Shown: positions 52,649-63,053, counted from the first letter of the stretch. The stretch is 64,000 nucleotides of DNA from Hyphomonas sp. (GCA_017792365.1 CP051229.1:2108001-2172000); one strand, 5' to 3'. Numbers and translations are program-made. Notes: a model not told the origin generated them from the sequence alone.

Positions 52649-52906
52649 TCACCGGTTGTCCAGCTGCGGCCGCACCGCCGCCAGTCCGTCCCGCGTGATC
52701 CGGTAGGGTCCTCCGCTCCGGCTGCGAATCCACCGCATCCGCCGCAACCGGCGAAACACACGCAGGCTGCAGCCTTCCAGCTTCCAGCCCTCGCGCGTCA
52801 CGCACTCCACCGCGACCACACGACCGTTCTCTGCGCGGATGAACTCGATCAGTCCGCCCTGCGCCAGCGCGTGCAACACGCGCTGCTCATGCTTTGAGAT
52901 ATTCAA
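52649..52906 (-). CDS. yjhX: YjhX family protein (UPF0386)
   Basis: 85 residues, the same length as E. coli YjhX, from a TTG at 52904-52906. The conserved opening [17 protein letters not shown] and the closing [22 protein letters not shown] are both present, with the basic [13 protein letters not shown] helix between. In E. coli YjhX has been described as a toxin paired with the GNAT protein YjhQ. Here no GNAT is adjacent (the nearest is about 2.5 kb away), so a toxin role is uncertain; a winged-helix DNA-binding role is also possible. Confidence 0.85.
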   Translation of the reverse strand: MNISKHEQRVLHALAQGGLIEFIRAENGRVVAVECVTREGWKLEGCSLRVFRRLRRMRWIRSRSGGPYRITRDGLAAVRPQLDNR

Positions 52907-53112
52907 TTGATTGTCCAGAAACCGAACGCAATTCGTCCGCGCGACGACTTGGCCGCGCGGCGGGTTCAGACGTGAGCAGGCGCCGCCCGACCATCGGTCA
53001 GGCGGTACGGCTCACGCGCTCAGGCAATCTCTCTTGACATAAACCCTCGGCCATCTGCTTGGCCACGACGCGCTTATGCCAATCCACTCGGCTGCGCGTC
53101 AACACATGCGTC

Positions 53113-53906
53113 CTAACGCTGCCCCCGCTCGCCGTCGATCACCGAACGGCGCAGCCGCGCCATGCCGCCAATCCAGCGGTCATAATCAGACGTCTTGCGC
53201 TGCATGTAGGTCGTCACCTGCTCATGCGGCAGAATGAGAAAGCGCTCCTCAGCCAACCCCTCGACCACCACATCCGCCACGGCCTCCGGCGTCATCACCC
53301 CATCGACATTTTGCGCGCCGCCCGCCCCGCCCAGCATCGGCGTATCCACCGCCTGCGGGCACAACAGCGACACCTTGATCCCGTGATCCTTGTGCGCGAT
53401 CGCCAGATGCTCTCCGAACCCGATCGCCGCATGCTTGGTCGTCGAATAGACCGCAGAGCCGATCTGCGACAGCAATCCGGCCGCGGACACCGTGTTGAGA
53501 AAATACCCCTCGCCGCGCTCGATCATCGCAGGCAGGCAGGCCCGGGCCGCATAGACATGCGCCATCACATTGACGCCCCAGGCTTTCTCCCAGCCCTCGT
53601 TCGGCGTCGACGCAGCATTGTCGATGTCAGGATCGCGGATCGATATCCCGGCGTTGGAACAGAACAGGTCGATACGGCCAAATTTGTCGACAGCCGCCCG
53701 CGCAACCGCCTGCACATCGGCCTCTTTCGTAACGTCAGCGCCAAGGCCAACCGCGCCAAGCTCCCCGGCGACCGCTTCGGCGCCTGCACCATCAAGGTCC
53801 GCCAGCACCAGCCCCTCAACGCCCGCCTTCGCAAAGCGCTGCGCCATCGCCTTGCCAATCCGCTGGCGCCGCCCGTCACGACCACGACCTTGCCCGAAAG
53901 CTGCAT
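53113..53906 (-). pseudogene. Short-chain dehydrogenase/reductase, single frameshift
   Basis: The gene starts MQLSGKVVVVTGGASG at 53906, then loses frame in the middle of the nucleotide-binding TGxxxGIG motif at about 53858-53862: one missing base between GGASG and the continuing IGKAMAQRFAKAGV. The rest of the enzyme is intact: NAG (SNAGIS), catalytic SAAG, Y-x3-K (YSTTKHAA) and the PG-like CPQAVDTPM. In total about 264 residues. A single base deletion in a GC-rich stretch of a conserved enzyme may be a sequencing error. Substrate unknown. Confidence 0.8.
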
Positions 53907-54067
53907 GATTTTTTCTCTCCCTTTTCGCGCACCCTATAGCGGCCAACGAGCCAGGAATACAGGCGTGCCGGGCGAGACAGCGCTTCATCGCCGCGCGCGA
54001 AAGCGGGCGACCAGCCGGCGCGGGCCAGCTTGCGTTCAGACACTCATGGAGGTCGCCGCGAGAGCGC

Positions 54068-54430
54068 CTAGCGCAGCTTCTCGGTCAGCGAGATGTTCGT
54101 CACGATGTGGGTCAGCCAGTACCGCACTTCGTTCTTCAGGTTGTTCGGCGCAGCGCCCTCGAAGACGTAATTCACCAGCGCCGGCGTGCTCCGGCAGGCG
54201 TCGTCTTTGCGCATCGCAGCCACTTTCAGGCCGCGAAGATCTTCCGGTTCGCCATTGATGAGGATCGTCCCGTCGCCGCTCAGGCGCACATCCAGCGCGG
54301 TCGCATTGCAGCGGCCGACTTCAGCGATCGTTGTGTTGGAAAGCGGGATCCAGGCCGGATTGGCGGCGAACCCCATCATCGAAAACGCTGACATCACCAC
54401 CACGCCAGCCAGCACATTTTTACGCAACAT
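54068..54430 (-). CDS. Secreted hypothetical protein, ExbD-like periplasmic domain
   Basis: 120 residues from the ATG at 54428-54430 with GGAGAGGG about 6-13 nt upstream. A hydrophobic N-terminal helix (LAGVVVMSAFSMMGFAA) is followed by about 90 residues with DVRLSGDGTILINGEPED, which resembles the periplasmic part of ExbD/TolR proteins. It lacks the ExbD transmembrane Asp. Function unknown. Confidence 0.65.
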   Translation of the reverse strand: MLRKNVLAGVVVMSAFSMMGFAANPAWIPLSNTTIAEVGRCNATALDVRLSGDGTILINGEPEDLRGLKVAAMRKDDACRSTPALVNYVFEGAAPNNLKNEVRYWLTHIVTNISLTEKLR

Positions 54431-54503
54431 CAACACCCTCTCCGGCCCCGCCAGCCATCGACCTGCAATGTGTGCCAAAAAGGCGACAGTGATTCAACTA
54501 TTG

Positions 54504-54550
54504 GAAAGGAGATACCTATGAATTTCTGCGGCTGACCGAATTTTGGTCAG
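54504..54550 (+). other. Strong RBS with five-codon ORF and hairpin
   Basis: AAAGGAG at 54505-54511 is followed seven bases later by ATG-AAT-TTC-TGC-GGC-TGA (54518-54535). A hairpin, CTGACC-gaatttt-GGTCAG (54532-54550), begins inside the stop codon. No gene follows on this strand for more than 2 kb. It could be a leader peptide remnant, a truncated gene start or chance. Confidence 0.3.
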
Positions 54551-54619
54551 AACGTTTGCGAGTTGTTACCCCTACCTTGCGGCCAACCGACTTGGCGAGC
54601 TTGGCAATCGCCTCACGGT

Positions 54620-55450
54620 CTAGAGCGCATCCGCAGCGACCCAGGATCCCGCGCGACACACAATTACGGAACGCGACAGTGTTGCATTGTCGGCAATCGA
54701 TCCCTCCGCAACCATCCTGAAGGATTGGATCGCCGCACGGTCGTCTGTGCCAACCCGTAAGTAGCCATTTCGATCAAATACAAGCGCCTGATCGCCTTCC
54801 GACTCCGATCTGCATGAATCAGGAAGCCACAGGAGACCTGTCGCAAGCCCACTTTCTGCTTCGACAATCTCTATGCCCAACTCGGTCGTGGTTCGAACTT
54901 CACCTATCCGGTCCTTCAAGTTGGCCTCCGCCAACTCAAACGCCTCGGCCTCGGACAGGTTGTGATCCGACAAAGCCTCAGGACCCATTGCGGCCAGCGT
55001 CTCCGGGCTATCCAGCATGAGCACAGCAATCATGTCGCCCGCGAAGGGACGATGTACCGCCGTAGAATTTTCGAGAATGCTCGCATAGCCCTCGGGTCTG
55101 AGCACTACGACCAGCCTGTTGCGAAAATTGGACGTATCCGGCGGCCCCGCCATCATCGCCAGACCCATTCTCGCGAGCCGTCCTTGCAGGTCCGCCTTTC
55201 GCGATGGATCCCTGGCGTACTCCCTGTACATGTTTTCGGTAGCCAAGACGTGTTCACAGGCTGCGGCATCCGGGCCGAAATAAACGGTCCAGTCGTCCGC
55301 GATGCGAACGCAAAGATCGGCTCGCTCACTGCGCAGGAGATCAATTACCTCGTCGCGAAACTGCGCGGGAGCGACGACATCCTGAGCGTGCGAGGGAGCA
55401 GCCGCGGTCCCGAGCGCGAGCGCAAGCGCGATTCTCAAGATCCACTTCAT
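54620..55450 (-). CDS. Secreted hypothetical protein, 276 residues
   Basis: From the ATG at 55448-55450 behind a G-rich site (GGGGGGAC). Signal peptide (ILRIALALALGTAAAPSHAQ). The mature protein is acidic and mixed alpha/beta with three or four cysteines spread out (DLCVRI, AACEHVL, DSCRSES, IVCRAG), which could make disulfides. I do not recognise a family. The codon use and lower GC in places differ slightly from its neighbours. Confidence 0.68.
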   Translation of the reverse strand: MKWILRIALALALGTAAAPSHAQDVVAPAQFRDEVIDLLRSERADLCVRIADDWTVYFGPDAAACEHVLATENMYREYARDPSRKADLQGRLARMGLAMMAGPPDTSNFRNRLVVVLRPEGYASILENSTAVHRPFAGDMIAVLMLDSPETLAAMGPEALSDHNLSEAEAFELAEANLKDRIGEVRTTTELGIEIVEAESGLATGLLWLPDSCRSESEGDQALVFDRNGYLRVGTDDRAAIQSFRMVAEGSIADNATLSRSVIVCRAGSWVAADAL

Positions 55451-55512
55451 ATGGCGTCCCCCCAATATGCCGGGGAAGCAAAGCTCAACACGCGAGCTGA
55501 GTCCAGCGACCC

Positions 55513-57175
55513 CTAAGCCCGCGAGAACTTCTTGAACGTCGGCCGCTTCGGCTCGAGGCTCTCAACGCCCAGCCGCCGCTTCTTGTCCTCGAGGTAGGAC
55601 GAGAAATCCCCCTCGAACCATTCCACATGGCTGTCGCCCTCAAACGCGAGAATGTGCGTGCACATCCGGTCGAGGAACCAGCGGTCGTGGCTGATGATCA
55701 CGGCGCAGCCCGGGAAATCCTCAAGCCCCGCCTCCAGCGCCTGCAGCGTCTCGACGTCAAGATCGTTGGTCGGTTCGTCAAGCAGCAAGAGGTTGCCGCC
55801 CTCGCGCAACATCTTGGCGAGGTGCACCCGGTTGCGTTCACCGCCCGACAGCTGGCCAACCTTCTTCTGCTGGTCCGTCTTCTTGAAGTTGAACGCCGAC
55901 ACATAGGCGCGCGAGGGTTGCTCGACGCCGCCGACATCGATGATGTCCAGCCCGTCGGAGATCTCCTGCCACACCGAATTGTTGTCGTTCAGGCTGTCGC
56001 GCGACTGGTCGATGTAACCCATCTTCACCGTCTCGCCGACCTTGAAGTCGCCGCCGTCGGGCCCTTCCCTGCCGGTGATCATCTTGAACAGCGTCGTCTT
56101 GCCCGCGCCGTTCGGCCCGATCACGCCGACAATGCCGCCGGGCGGCAGGCGGAATGACAGGTCCTCGATCAGCAGCTTGTCGCCGAACGCCTTGTTGAGG
56201 TGCTCGGCCTCGACAACCACCGATCCAAGCCGCGGACCGGGCGGAATGCGGATCTGCGCGGTGGTGACCTTTTCCTTCTCGGCCTTGGCGGCCTTCTCTT
56301 CATAAGCGGAGATACGCGCCTTCGACTTGGCCTGCCGGGCCTTCGCGCTGGAGCGAACCCATTCCAGTTCCTTGGCCAGCGAGCGCGCCTTGCCGGCCTC
56401 CTCGCGCTGCTCCTGCTCCATCCGCTTGGCCTTCTGCTCCAGCCACGCCGAATAATTGCCCTGATACGGAATGCCCTGCCCGCGATCGAGCTCCAGCATC
56501 CAGCCCGTGATCTGGTCGAGGAAATAGCGGTCGTGCGTCACCAGGATTACGCAGCCGGGGAAGTTGATCAGGTAATTCTGCAGCCAGTTCACCGTCTCGG
56601 CGTCGAGGTGGTTGGTCGGCTCGTCCATCAGCAGCATGTCAGGCTTCGACAGCAGCAACCGGCAGATCGCGACCCGCCGGATCGCCGCCCGACAGCTTGG
56701 TCACATCCGCATCGCCCGGCGGGCAGCGCAGGGCCTCCATCGCCATTTCGATCCGCGCATCGATGTCCCAGGCGTCGGCAGCGTCGATCTTCTCCTGCAG
56801 CGCCGTCATCTCGGCCATCAGCTCGTCGCTGTAATCCTCGCCAAGCTTCATCGAGATGGCGTTGAACTCATCAACCCACTGCTTCTCCTCGCAAAGCTCC
56901 GCAGCGTTCTCGAACACGGTCTTGGTCGGATCGAGCTTCGGCTCCTGCGGCAGGTAGCCGACCTTGACGCCGTCCGCCGCCTTGGCCTCGCCGTTATACT
57001 CCTTGTCCTCGCCCGCCATGATGCGCAGCAGCGTCGACTTACCCGCGCCGTTGACGCCCACCACGCCGATCTTGGCGTCCGGAAGGAAGGACAGCCGGAT
57101 GTTCTCGAAGATCTTCTTTCCGCCCGGGTAGGTCTTCGACAGGCCGTCGAGGTGATAGACGTATTGTACGCTCAT
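55513..57175 (-). pseudogene. ettA: Energy-dependent translational throttle EttA (ABC-F), frameshifted
   Basis: A ribosome-binding ABC-F ATPase of about 556 residues. The first frame (57175 down to about 56685) has Walker A GVNGAGKST and reaches the signature LSGG. The second resumes at RRVAICRLLLSKPDMLLMDEPTNHLD and runs to the end, with the second nucleotide domain (GPNGAGKTT, LSGGERNRV, LDEPTNDLD). The shift falls exactly in LSGGERRR at about 56679-56685, where four bases stand where six are expected. Apart from this the gene is complete and well conserved, so an assembly or sequencing error should be tested first. Confidence 0.88.
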
Positions 57176-57332
57176 GCGTGCAGAACTCGCGTGTTTAGAG
57201 GAATTGCGCCGCCTAGATGCGCGCTTGGCGCTACGGAATCAAGCCACCACCGCTGTCATCCAACGACAGGCTTCACCCGCGCCTCCGATTGAGCAATGCT
57301 CCGCCAAAACGAGATACAAATGGGAGGGAAGT

Positions 57333-58824
57333 ATGAGGAACTGGCAGGCCGCCATTGCGGCTGGAATCCTGTTGGCGGCGTGCGCGCCCGCAGCCGTGGA
57401 CACCGAAGCCCCGGCGCCTGAAGCCTCATCGTCCGACACGGGCTTCCCAGTCGAGATCGCAGAGACCGAACGCACAGCCCTCGACGACTACATGGACAAG
57501 CCCGAGGACGTGTACGGCTGGACCAAGGTCGCCGAGATCCCCGGACAGGGCTTCACCGCCGACATTCTCGAACTCACCTCCCAGACATGGCGCAGCGAGG
57601 CCGACGTCGACCGCCCCGTCTGGAAGCACTGGCTCACCGTCATCCGGCCGAATGATGTCACCACCGACACCGGCTTCCTCTACATCACCGGCGGCTCCAA
57701 CGATGACGAAGCCCCGACCTCGGTCCCCGAAATGCTGGTCCCGGTCGCGATGGAAACCAACTCCATCGTGGCCGAACTGCGGATGGTCCCCAACCAGCCG
57801 CTCTACTATTCGGACACGCCGGACGTCGCCCGCTACGAGGACGACTCGATCGCTTACACATGGGTCAAGCACACCAAGAGCAAGGAAGATGAATGGCTGA
57901 TCCGCCTCGCCATGGTGAAGTCAGGCGTCAAGGCGATGGACGCAATCCAGGAATTCACCGCCACCGAGGAAGGCGGCGGCCATACCCTTTCGGAATTCGT
58001 GGTCTCCGGCGCCTCGAAACGCGGCTGGACGACCTGGCTCGTCGGCGCGGTCGATGAACGCGTCAGCGCCATCATCCCGCTCGTCATCGACGCCCTGAAC
58101 ACCAACGCGCTCGCGCGCCACCATTACGAAGTGCTCGGCTTCTTCGCCCCCGCGCTCGCCGACTATGTCCACCACGGCCTCATCCCCCACATGGAGGGCG
58201 ACCCGGACTATCAGGCCGTGCTCGATATCGAGGACCCTTACGAATACTTCGACCGCGGCCGCATGCAGTTGCCGAAATACGTGATCAACGCCGCCGGCGA
58301 CCAGTACTTCCACCCCGACACCTCGCAATTCTACTGGGACGAGATGCCGGAGGAGAAATCCCTCCGCTACGTGCCCAACGCCGATCACTCGCTCGGCGGC
58401 TCGGACGTGGTCGAGACCATGATCGGCTTCTACCAGATGATCCTCAACGGCACGCCCCGGCCCACCTATTCCTGGACGATCCGGGACGAAGACGGCGCCA
58501 TAATCGTCTCCACCCCCGACTTCAGAAGTCCGCCTCTGGGAAGCCCACAACCCCGACGCCCGTGACTTCCGCGTCGAAAGCCTCGGCCGCGCCTACCAGT
58601 CGACCGTGCTCCAGCCCAGCGCCGACGGCGACTACATCGCCGAGATCACCGCGCCGGAGAGCGGTTTCAAGGCGTCATTCGTCGAACTCACCTTCAACAC
58701 CCCCTCGGGCCACCCCTTCAAGGTCACGACCGGCGTCTCGATCACCCCCAACACCTTCCCCTTCAAGTGGGAAGACGCAGCAGAGCAATACGCCGACACG
58801 CTGGGCGGGGAGAACCTCGACTAA
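57333..58824 (+). pseudogene. PhoPQ-related (PF10142) lipoprotein hydrolase, copy 1, frameshifted
   Basis: About 496 residues if the frame is restored. GGGAGGGA precedes the ATG at 57333; the signal ends in the lipobox LLAAC. The alpha/beta-hydrolase-like core has the family's WLIRLAMVKSGVKAMDAIQEF and the nucleophile region VSGASKRGWTTWL, then DPYEYFDR and NADHSLGGSD with the probable Asp/His. The frame breaks near 58515, where ACCCCCGACTTC needs one C fewer to read on into VRLWEAHNPDARDF and the C-terminal beta domain ending at 58824. Copy 2 downstream shows the same sequence unbroken at this point. Confidence 0.82.
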
Positions 58825-58874
58825 CCCCGCCAACGCCCACGAAACCGCCCGCAAAACCGCTCAGGGAGAGCGCC

Positions 58875-60373
58875 ATGACATTCCTTCTTCGCTCCGCCGC
58901 GCTGGCGCTCGCGATCGCCGCCGCAGCCTGCACACAGGCCGAAGACACGACCGCCGTCGAAACCCCGACGGCATCGGACGCAAGCGCAACCGCGTTCCCG
59001 ACGGCCGTCGCCGACAGCGAGCGCACGCCGCTCGATGATTACATCGACAAGCCTGAAGACGTTTACGGCTGGCGGCGCGTAGGCGGCTTCGATGGCGACG
59101 GCTTCTCCGCCCACGTCCTCGAAGTCACCTCCCAGACCTGGCGCGGCGAAACCGAAGTCGACAGGCCGGTATGGAAGCACTGGCTGACCATCGTCGAACC
59201 CGATGAAGTCACCAGCGACGCCGCGCTCCTCTACATTACAGGCGGATCGAACGACAACGACAGCCCGACCGAGGCATCCGAACGCGCCATCCGCATCGCA
59301 ACCGAAACCGGTTCGATCGCGGCTGAACTCTTCATGGTCCCCAACCAGCCGCTCCATTTCACCGACTCGGCCGACAAGGCGCGCTACGAGGACGACCTCA
59401 TCGCCTACACCCGCGACAAGCACTTCAAGACCAAGGACGATGAATGGCTCGTCCGCCTCGCCATGGTGAAGTCAGGCGTCAAGGCGATGGATGCAATGCA
59501 GGAATACCTCGCCACCGAAGAGGGCGGCGCAATCGACATCAACCGGTTCGTCGTCTCCGGCGCCTCCGCGGCTGGACGACATGGCTCGTCGGCGCGGTCG
59601 ATGAACGCGTCATCGGCATCATGCCGCTCGTGATCGACGCTCTCAACAGCGAGGCCATCACCCGCCACCATTATGAAGTGCTCGGCTTCTTCGCCCCCTC
59701 GCTCGGAGACTACGTCCACCACGGCCTGTTCCCGCACATGGTCGGCACCGACGACTACCGCAGGGTGCTCGAGATCGAGGACCCCTACGAATATCGCGAC
59801 CGCGGACGCCTCCAATTGCCGAAATTCATCATCAACGCCGCAGGCGACCAGTACTTCCACCCCGACAATTCGCGCTTCTACTACGCCGAAATGCCGGACG
59901 AGAAACGCCTGCGCTACGTCCCCAACGCCGCCCACAACCTAGCCGGCTCGGACGCGGTCGACAGCATGATCGCCTTCTACGAAGCCGTCATCACCGGCAC
60001 GCCGCGGCCCGACTACTCCTGGACGACGCCATCGCCCGACACCATCGTGGTTGAGACCGAAACGCAGCCGCTCGAAGTCACCCTCTGGCAGGCCCACAAT
60101 CCGGAAACCCGTGATTTCCGGGTCGAGCACCTCGGCGAAGCCTACACCTCGACCATCCTGTCGCCCGAACCGGACGGGACCTATATCGCGCAGGTCGACC
60201 AGCCCGAAGCCGGCTTCAAGGCCTTCTTCGTCGAGCTGACCTACCCCGGCCCCGGCGAACAGCCCTTCAAGTTCACCACCGGCGTCACGATCATCCCCGA
60301 CACCGTCCCCTTCAACTGGGATGACGCCGCAGCCCAGTATGAAGACACGCTGGGCGGCGAAAACCTCGAATAA
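58875..60373 (+). pseudogene. PhoPQ-related (PF10142) lipoprotein hydrolase, copy 2, frameshifted
   Basis: Tandem paralogue of the preceding gene, 50 nt downstream, with AGGGAGAG before the ATG at 58875 and a lipobox-like AAAC. The first part runs to VVSGAS near 59565. The second frame resumes at RGWTTWLVGAVDERV and continues through DPYEYRDR, AAHNLAGSD and the C-terminal domain to 60373. Compared with copy 1, four bases are missing directly after the nucleophile serine codon, where copy 1 reads TCGAAACGCGGC. So the two copies are broken at different places. If real, copy 2 would lack a working active site. Confidence 0.82.
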
Positions 60374-60500
60374 GGTGCTGGAAGCAAAGTAGAAAACGCA
60401 CCTCGCCCTCGCGTCAACTTGGCTCTCGCCAAATGCCTTACGTTATGGAAAGGTCCGCGCCTCAACGCCCACGCAGAGGCGGAAACCGGGAGGAAAACTC

Positions 60501-61862
60501 ATGACCGCAGCCGCACCGGCAGCCGCATCGGCAGCCCCAGCAGACGCACGCACACCGCCCTATTCGTGGTTCGTGCTCTTCATGCTGATGTTCATCTACA
60601 TCTTCAACTTCCTGGACCGGCAGCTGATGTCGACGCTCCAGGAATACATCAAGGCGGATCTGGGCCTGTCAGACACCCAGCTCGGCCTGATGACTGGCTT
60701 CTTCTTCGCCCTGTTCTACACCGGTTTCGGCGTCATCGTGGGCTTCCTCGCCGACCGCACCAGCCGGGTCCGCATCCTCGCGGCGGGCTGTTTCATCTGG
60801 TCCCTGTTCACCGCGCTCTGCGGTCTCGCCAGAACCTTCCCGACCATGGCCGTGGCCCGGATCGGCGTCGGCGTCGGCGAAGCGGCTGGCGCCCCGCCCT
60901 CCTATTCGATCGTGTCGGACTACTTCCCGGCCCACAAGCGCGGCATGGCGCTGGCCATCTTTTCGCTCGGCGTGCCCTTCGGCATGGCGCTCGGCGCAGG
61001 CTTTGGCGGCACGATCGCTGAAATCTGGTCCTGGCGGCACGCCTTTGTCGGCATCGGCATCGCCGGCATCGTCGCCTCGATCATCCTTCTGATCGTCGTG
61101 CGCGAGCCCAAGCGCGGCGCGATGGATGAAAAGCCCGCTGTGGCAACCGGCCCCGGCGCGGACGAGGCCGTCACGCAGCCCGGCTTCCTGACCACGGTGA
61201 AGGAATTCTTCTCCAACCCGATCCTGCTCTTCACGGCGCTCGGCTGCGGCCTGTCGGCCTTCGTCGGCTATGCCGGTCTGAACTGGAACGTCTCCTTCCT
61301 GATGCGCGTCAAGGATATGGCGCTCGCAGACATCGCGGCCTACTACGCCCTGATGCTCGCCATCGCCATGGGCGCCGGCACCTTCATGTCCGGCTTCCTT
61401 GTCGACATCCTCGCGAAGCGCTCCAAGGTCTGGTACGGCCTGCTCCCCGCCATTGCCATGGCGCTGTGCATCCCGTTCCACCTTGCCTACGTCGCATCGT
61501 CCGGCTGGGTCGCCGCGCTGCTCCTGCTCGCCGGCCCCACTTTCCTCAACATCTTCTATCTCGCGCCGGCCCTCGCCGTCGTGCAGAACACCGTCAAGCC
61601 GTCACAGCGGACCATGGCCGGCGCCCTGCTGCTCATGGTTCTGAACATGATCGGCCTCGGCGGCGGTCCGACGCTGATGGGCATTATGTCCGACACGTTC
61701 GGCGCCACGATGGGTCCGGTGGAAGGTCTGAAAATGGCGTTCTACGCGCTGACGCCGTTCTTCGGTCTGGCGGTTCTCTTCCTGCTGTTCATGGCGCGCG
61801 CCTTGGGCAAGAAGGAAAAGGCTGACCGCGCCGCAATGAGCGCTGCGCCCCAGACAGCTTAG
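60501..61862 (+). CDS. MFS transporter (spinster-like)
   Basis: 453 residues with GGGAGGAAA before the ATG. Twelve hydrophobic helices are visible. The MFS loop motif after TM2 reads GFLADRTSRVRIL. TM1 contains FIYIFNFLDRQLMSTL, the form typical of the sphingosine/spinster-type subgroup, and TM4-5 has ARIGVGVGEAAGAPPSYSIVSDYFP. It probably exports or imports an organic acid or lipid-like compound; the substrate is unknown. It follows the two hydrolase genes on the same strand. Confidence 0.9.
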   Translation: MTAAAPAAASAAPADARTPPYSWFVLFMLMFIYIFNFLDRQLMSTLQEYIKADLGLSDTQLGLMTGFFFALFYTGFGVIVGFLADRTSRVRILAAGCFIWSLFTALCGLARTFPTMAVARIGVGVGEAAGAPPSYSIVSDYFPAHKRGMALAIFSLGVPFGMALGAGFGGTIAEIWSWRHAFVGIGIAGIVASIILLIVVREPKRGAMDEKPAVATGPGADEAVTQPGFLTTVKEFFSNPILLFTALGCGLSAFVGYAGLNWNVSFLMRVKDMALADIAAYYALMLAIAMGAGTFMSGFLVDILAKRSKVWYGLLPAIAMALCIPFHLAYVASSGWVAALLLLAGPTFLNIFYLAPALAVVQNTVKPSQRTMAGALLLMVLNMIGLGGGPTLMGIMSDTFGATMGPVEGLKMAFYALTPFFGLAVLFLLFMARALGKKEKADRAAMSAAPQTA

Positions 61863-61873
61863 GTGGAGGCGGC

Positions 61874-62368
61874 CTAGGCCGCCATCATCGCAGCAACCAC
61901 TGCCTGCAGCCCGCGCGCGTCTCGATCATCGAACGCCGCGGGCTGTTCGCTGTCTACGTCCAGAACGGCGACCAGCGCGCCGTCATCGCCGAGCACCGGC
62001 ACCACGATCTCTGACTTCGACCGGCTGTCACAGGCGATATGGCCCGGAAACGCCTCGACATCGTCCACCACGATGGTCTCAAGCCGCTTGGCGCACGCGC
62101 CGACCACGCCCTTGTCGAACGGAATGCGCAAACACCCCAGCGTGCCCTGGTACGGCCCCACGACAAGCTCGTCGCCCTTGGCCGGATCGACGACATAAAA
62201 CCCGGTCCAGAAAAACCGCTCGCCAAACGCCTGCCTCAAAACGCAGGCCGTCGAGGCCATCCGCGCCACGAGATAAAGCTCGCCAGACACGATCGATCTC
62301 AGCTCCGCAGCCACCTGCTCATAACAGGCGTCACGGTCCTCCGGATATTCGATATTGGCGGGCTGCAT
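61874..62368 (-). CDS. GAF-domain free methionine-(R)-sulfoxide reductase-like
   Basis: 164 residues from the ATG at 62366-62368. Family fRMsr (YebR): the core reads FFWTGFYVV, VVGPYQGTLGCLRIPF, PGHIACDSRSKSEIVVPV. Three catalytic cysteines are expected. C79 (GCLRI) and the nucleophile C113 (HIACD) are present. The third, normally in GVCG, is Val here (V89), with a Cys three residues further (C92). The enzyme may use C92 instead or recycle differently. A 16-bp palindrome (GGCGGCCTAGGCCGCC, 61868-61883) covers its stop codon. Confidence 0.87.
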   Translation of the reverse strand: MQPANIEYPEDRDACYEQVAAELRSIVSGELYLVARMASTACVLRQAFGERFFWTGFYVVDPAKGDELVVGPYQGTLGCLRIPFDKGVVGACAKRLETIVVDDVEAFPGHIACDSRSKSEIVVPVLGDDGALVAVLDVDSEQPAAFDDRDARGLQAVVAAMMAA

Positions 62369-62396
62369 GCGGGCTCCTCGCTGGAAGCCCGAACAT

Positions 62397-62804
62397 TCAG
62401 GCTTTCGCGAGTCGATCGTAGATGATTTCCAGCGTCTGTGCGAATTCGCGCGCGCGCTGCTCATCCAGGTCGTCCAGCGCCGACGTCAGGCGGTTGACCG
62501 GATCGTTCTGCAACAGCGCCGCCCCCGTCTCCGTCAGGTCGATCTGGCGCACCCTGCGATCGTCTTTCGACGACTGAACGGTCACATAATGTTTGCGCGC
62601 CAGCGCCGCCACCGCGCGCGAGGCAGGCGCATGCGTCACGCCAAGATAGCTGGCGACGCCGCTCACGGTCCGTTCCTTGTCAGGAGCGGACGCAAGATAG
62701 CGCAACACCGCCCATTGGCCGGGATGAACCGCTTTGGGTCCACGCGCATCATATATGGCGCGGGCAGTCTGCTCGAGCAGACGCGCCATACCGCAAGACT
62801 TCAT
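62397..62804 (-). CDS. MarR-family transcriptional regulator
   Basis: 135 residues from the ATG at 62802-62804. The winged helix shows GQWAVLRYLASAP, TVSGVASYLGVTHAPASRAVAALARKHYV and the DRRVRQIDLTETGAALL wing, all standard for MarR. It lies 28 nt upstream of the methionine sulfoxide reductase gene on the same strand, so it may control that gene, possibly in response to oxidants. This is inference from position. Confidence 0.87.
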   Translation of the reverse strand: MKSCGMARLLEQTARAIYDARGPKAVHPGQWAVLRYLASAPDKERTVSGVASYLGVTHAPASRAVAALARKHYVTVQSSKDDRRVRQIDLTETGAALLQNDPVNRLTSALDDLDEQRAREFAQTLEIIYDRLAKA

Positions 62805-63053
62805 GTGAGCGCCCCCTCCGGCGACTGGATGACTATCCCTCAACCCAGCGCAGTTCTCTTGGACCGGCGCGCACGGCTAGGCAACTACAAAGACTAAGAC
62901 AAGTCGTCACAAAGATGTTCAGTGTTAATGTGACGCGAGCACCGATTAACTATCCGGCCGCCAACTGGTTCCCGCGTCACAACATCTGCAGCGATGCGCA
63001 CGATCCACATGACGGGAAGCATGTCGGCGAAACGGAAACTGATCTATGGCGGC

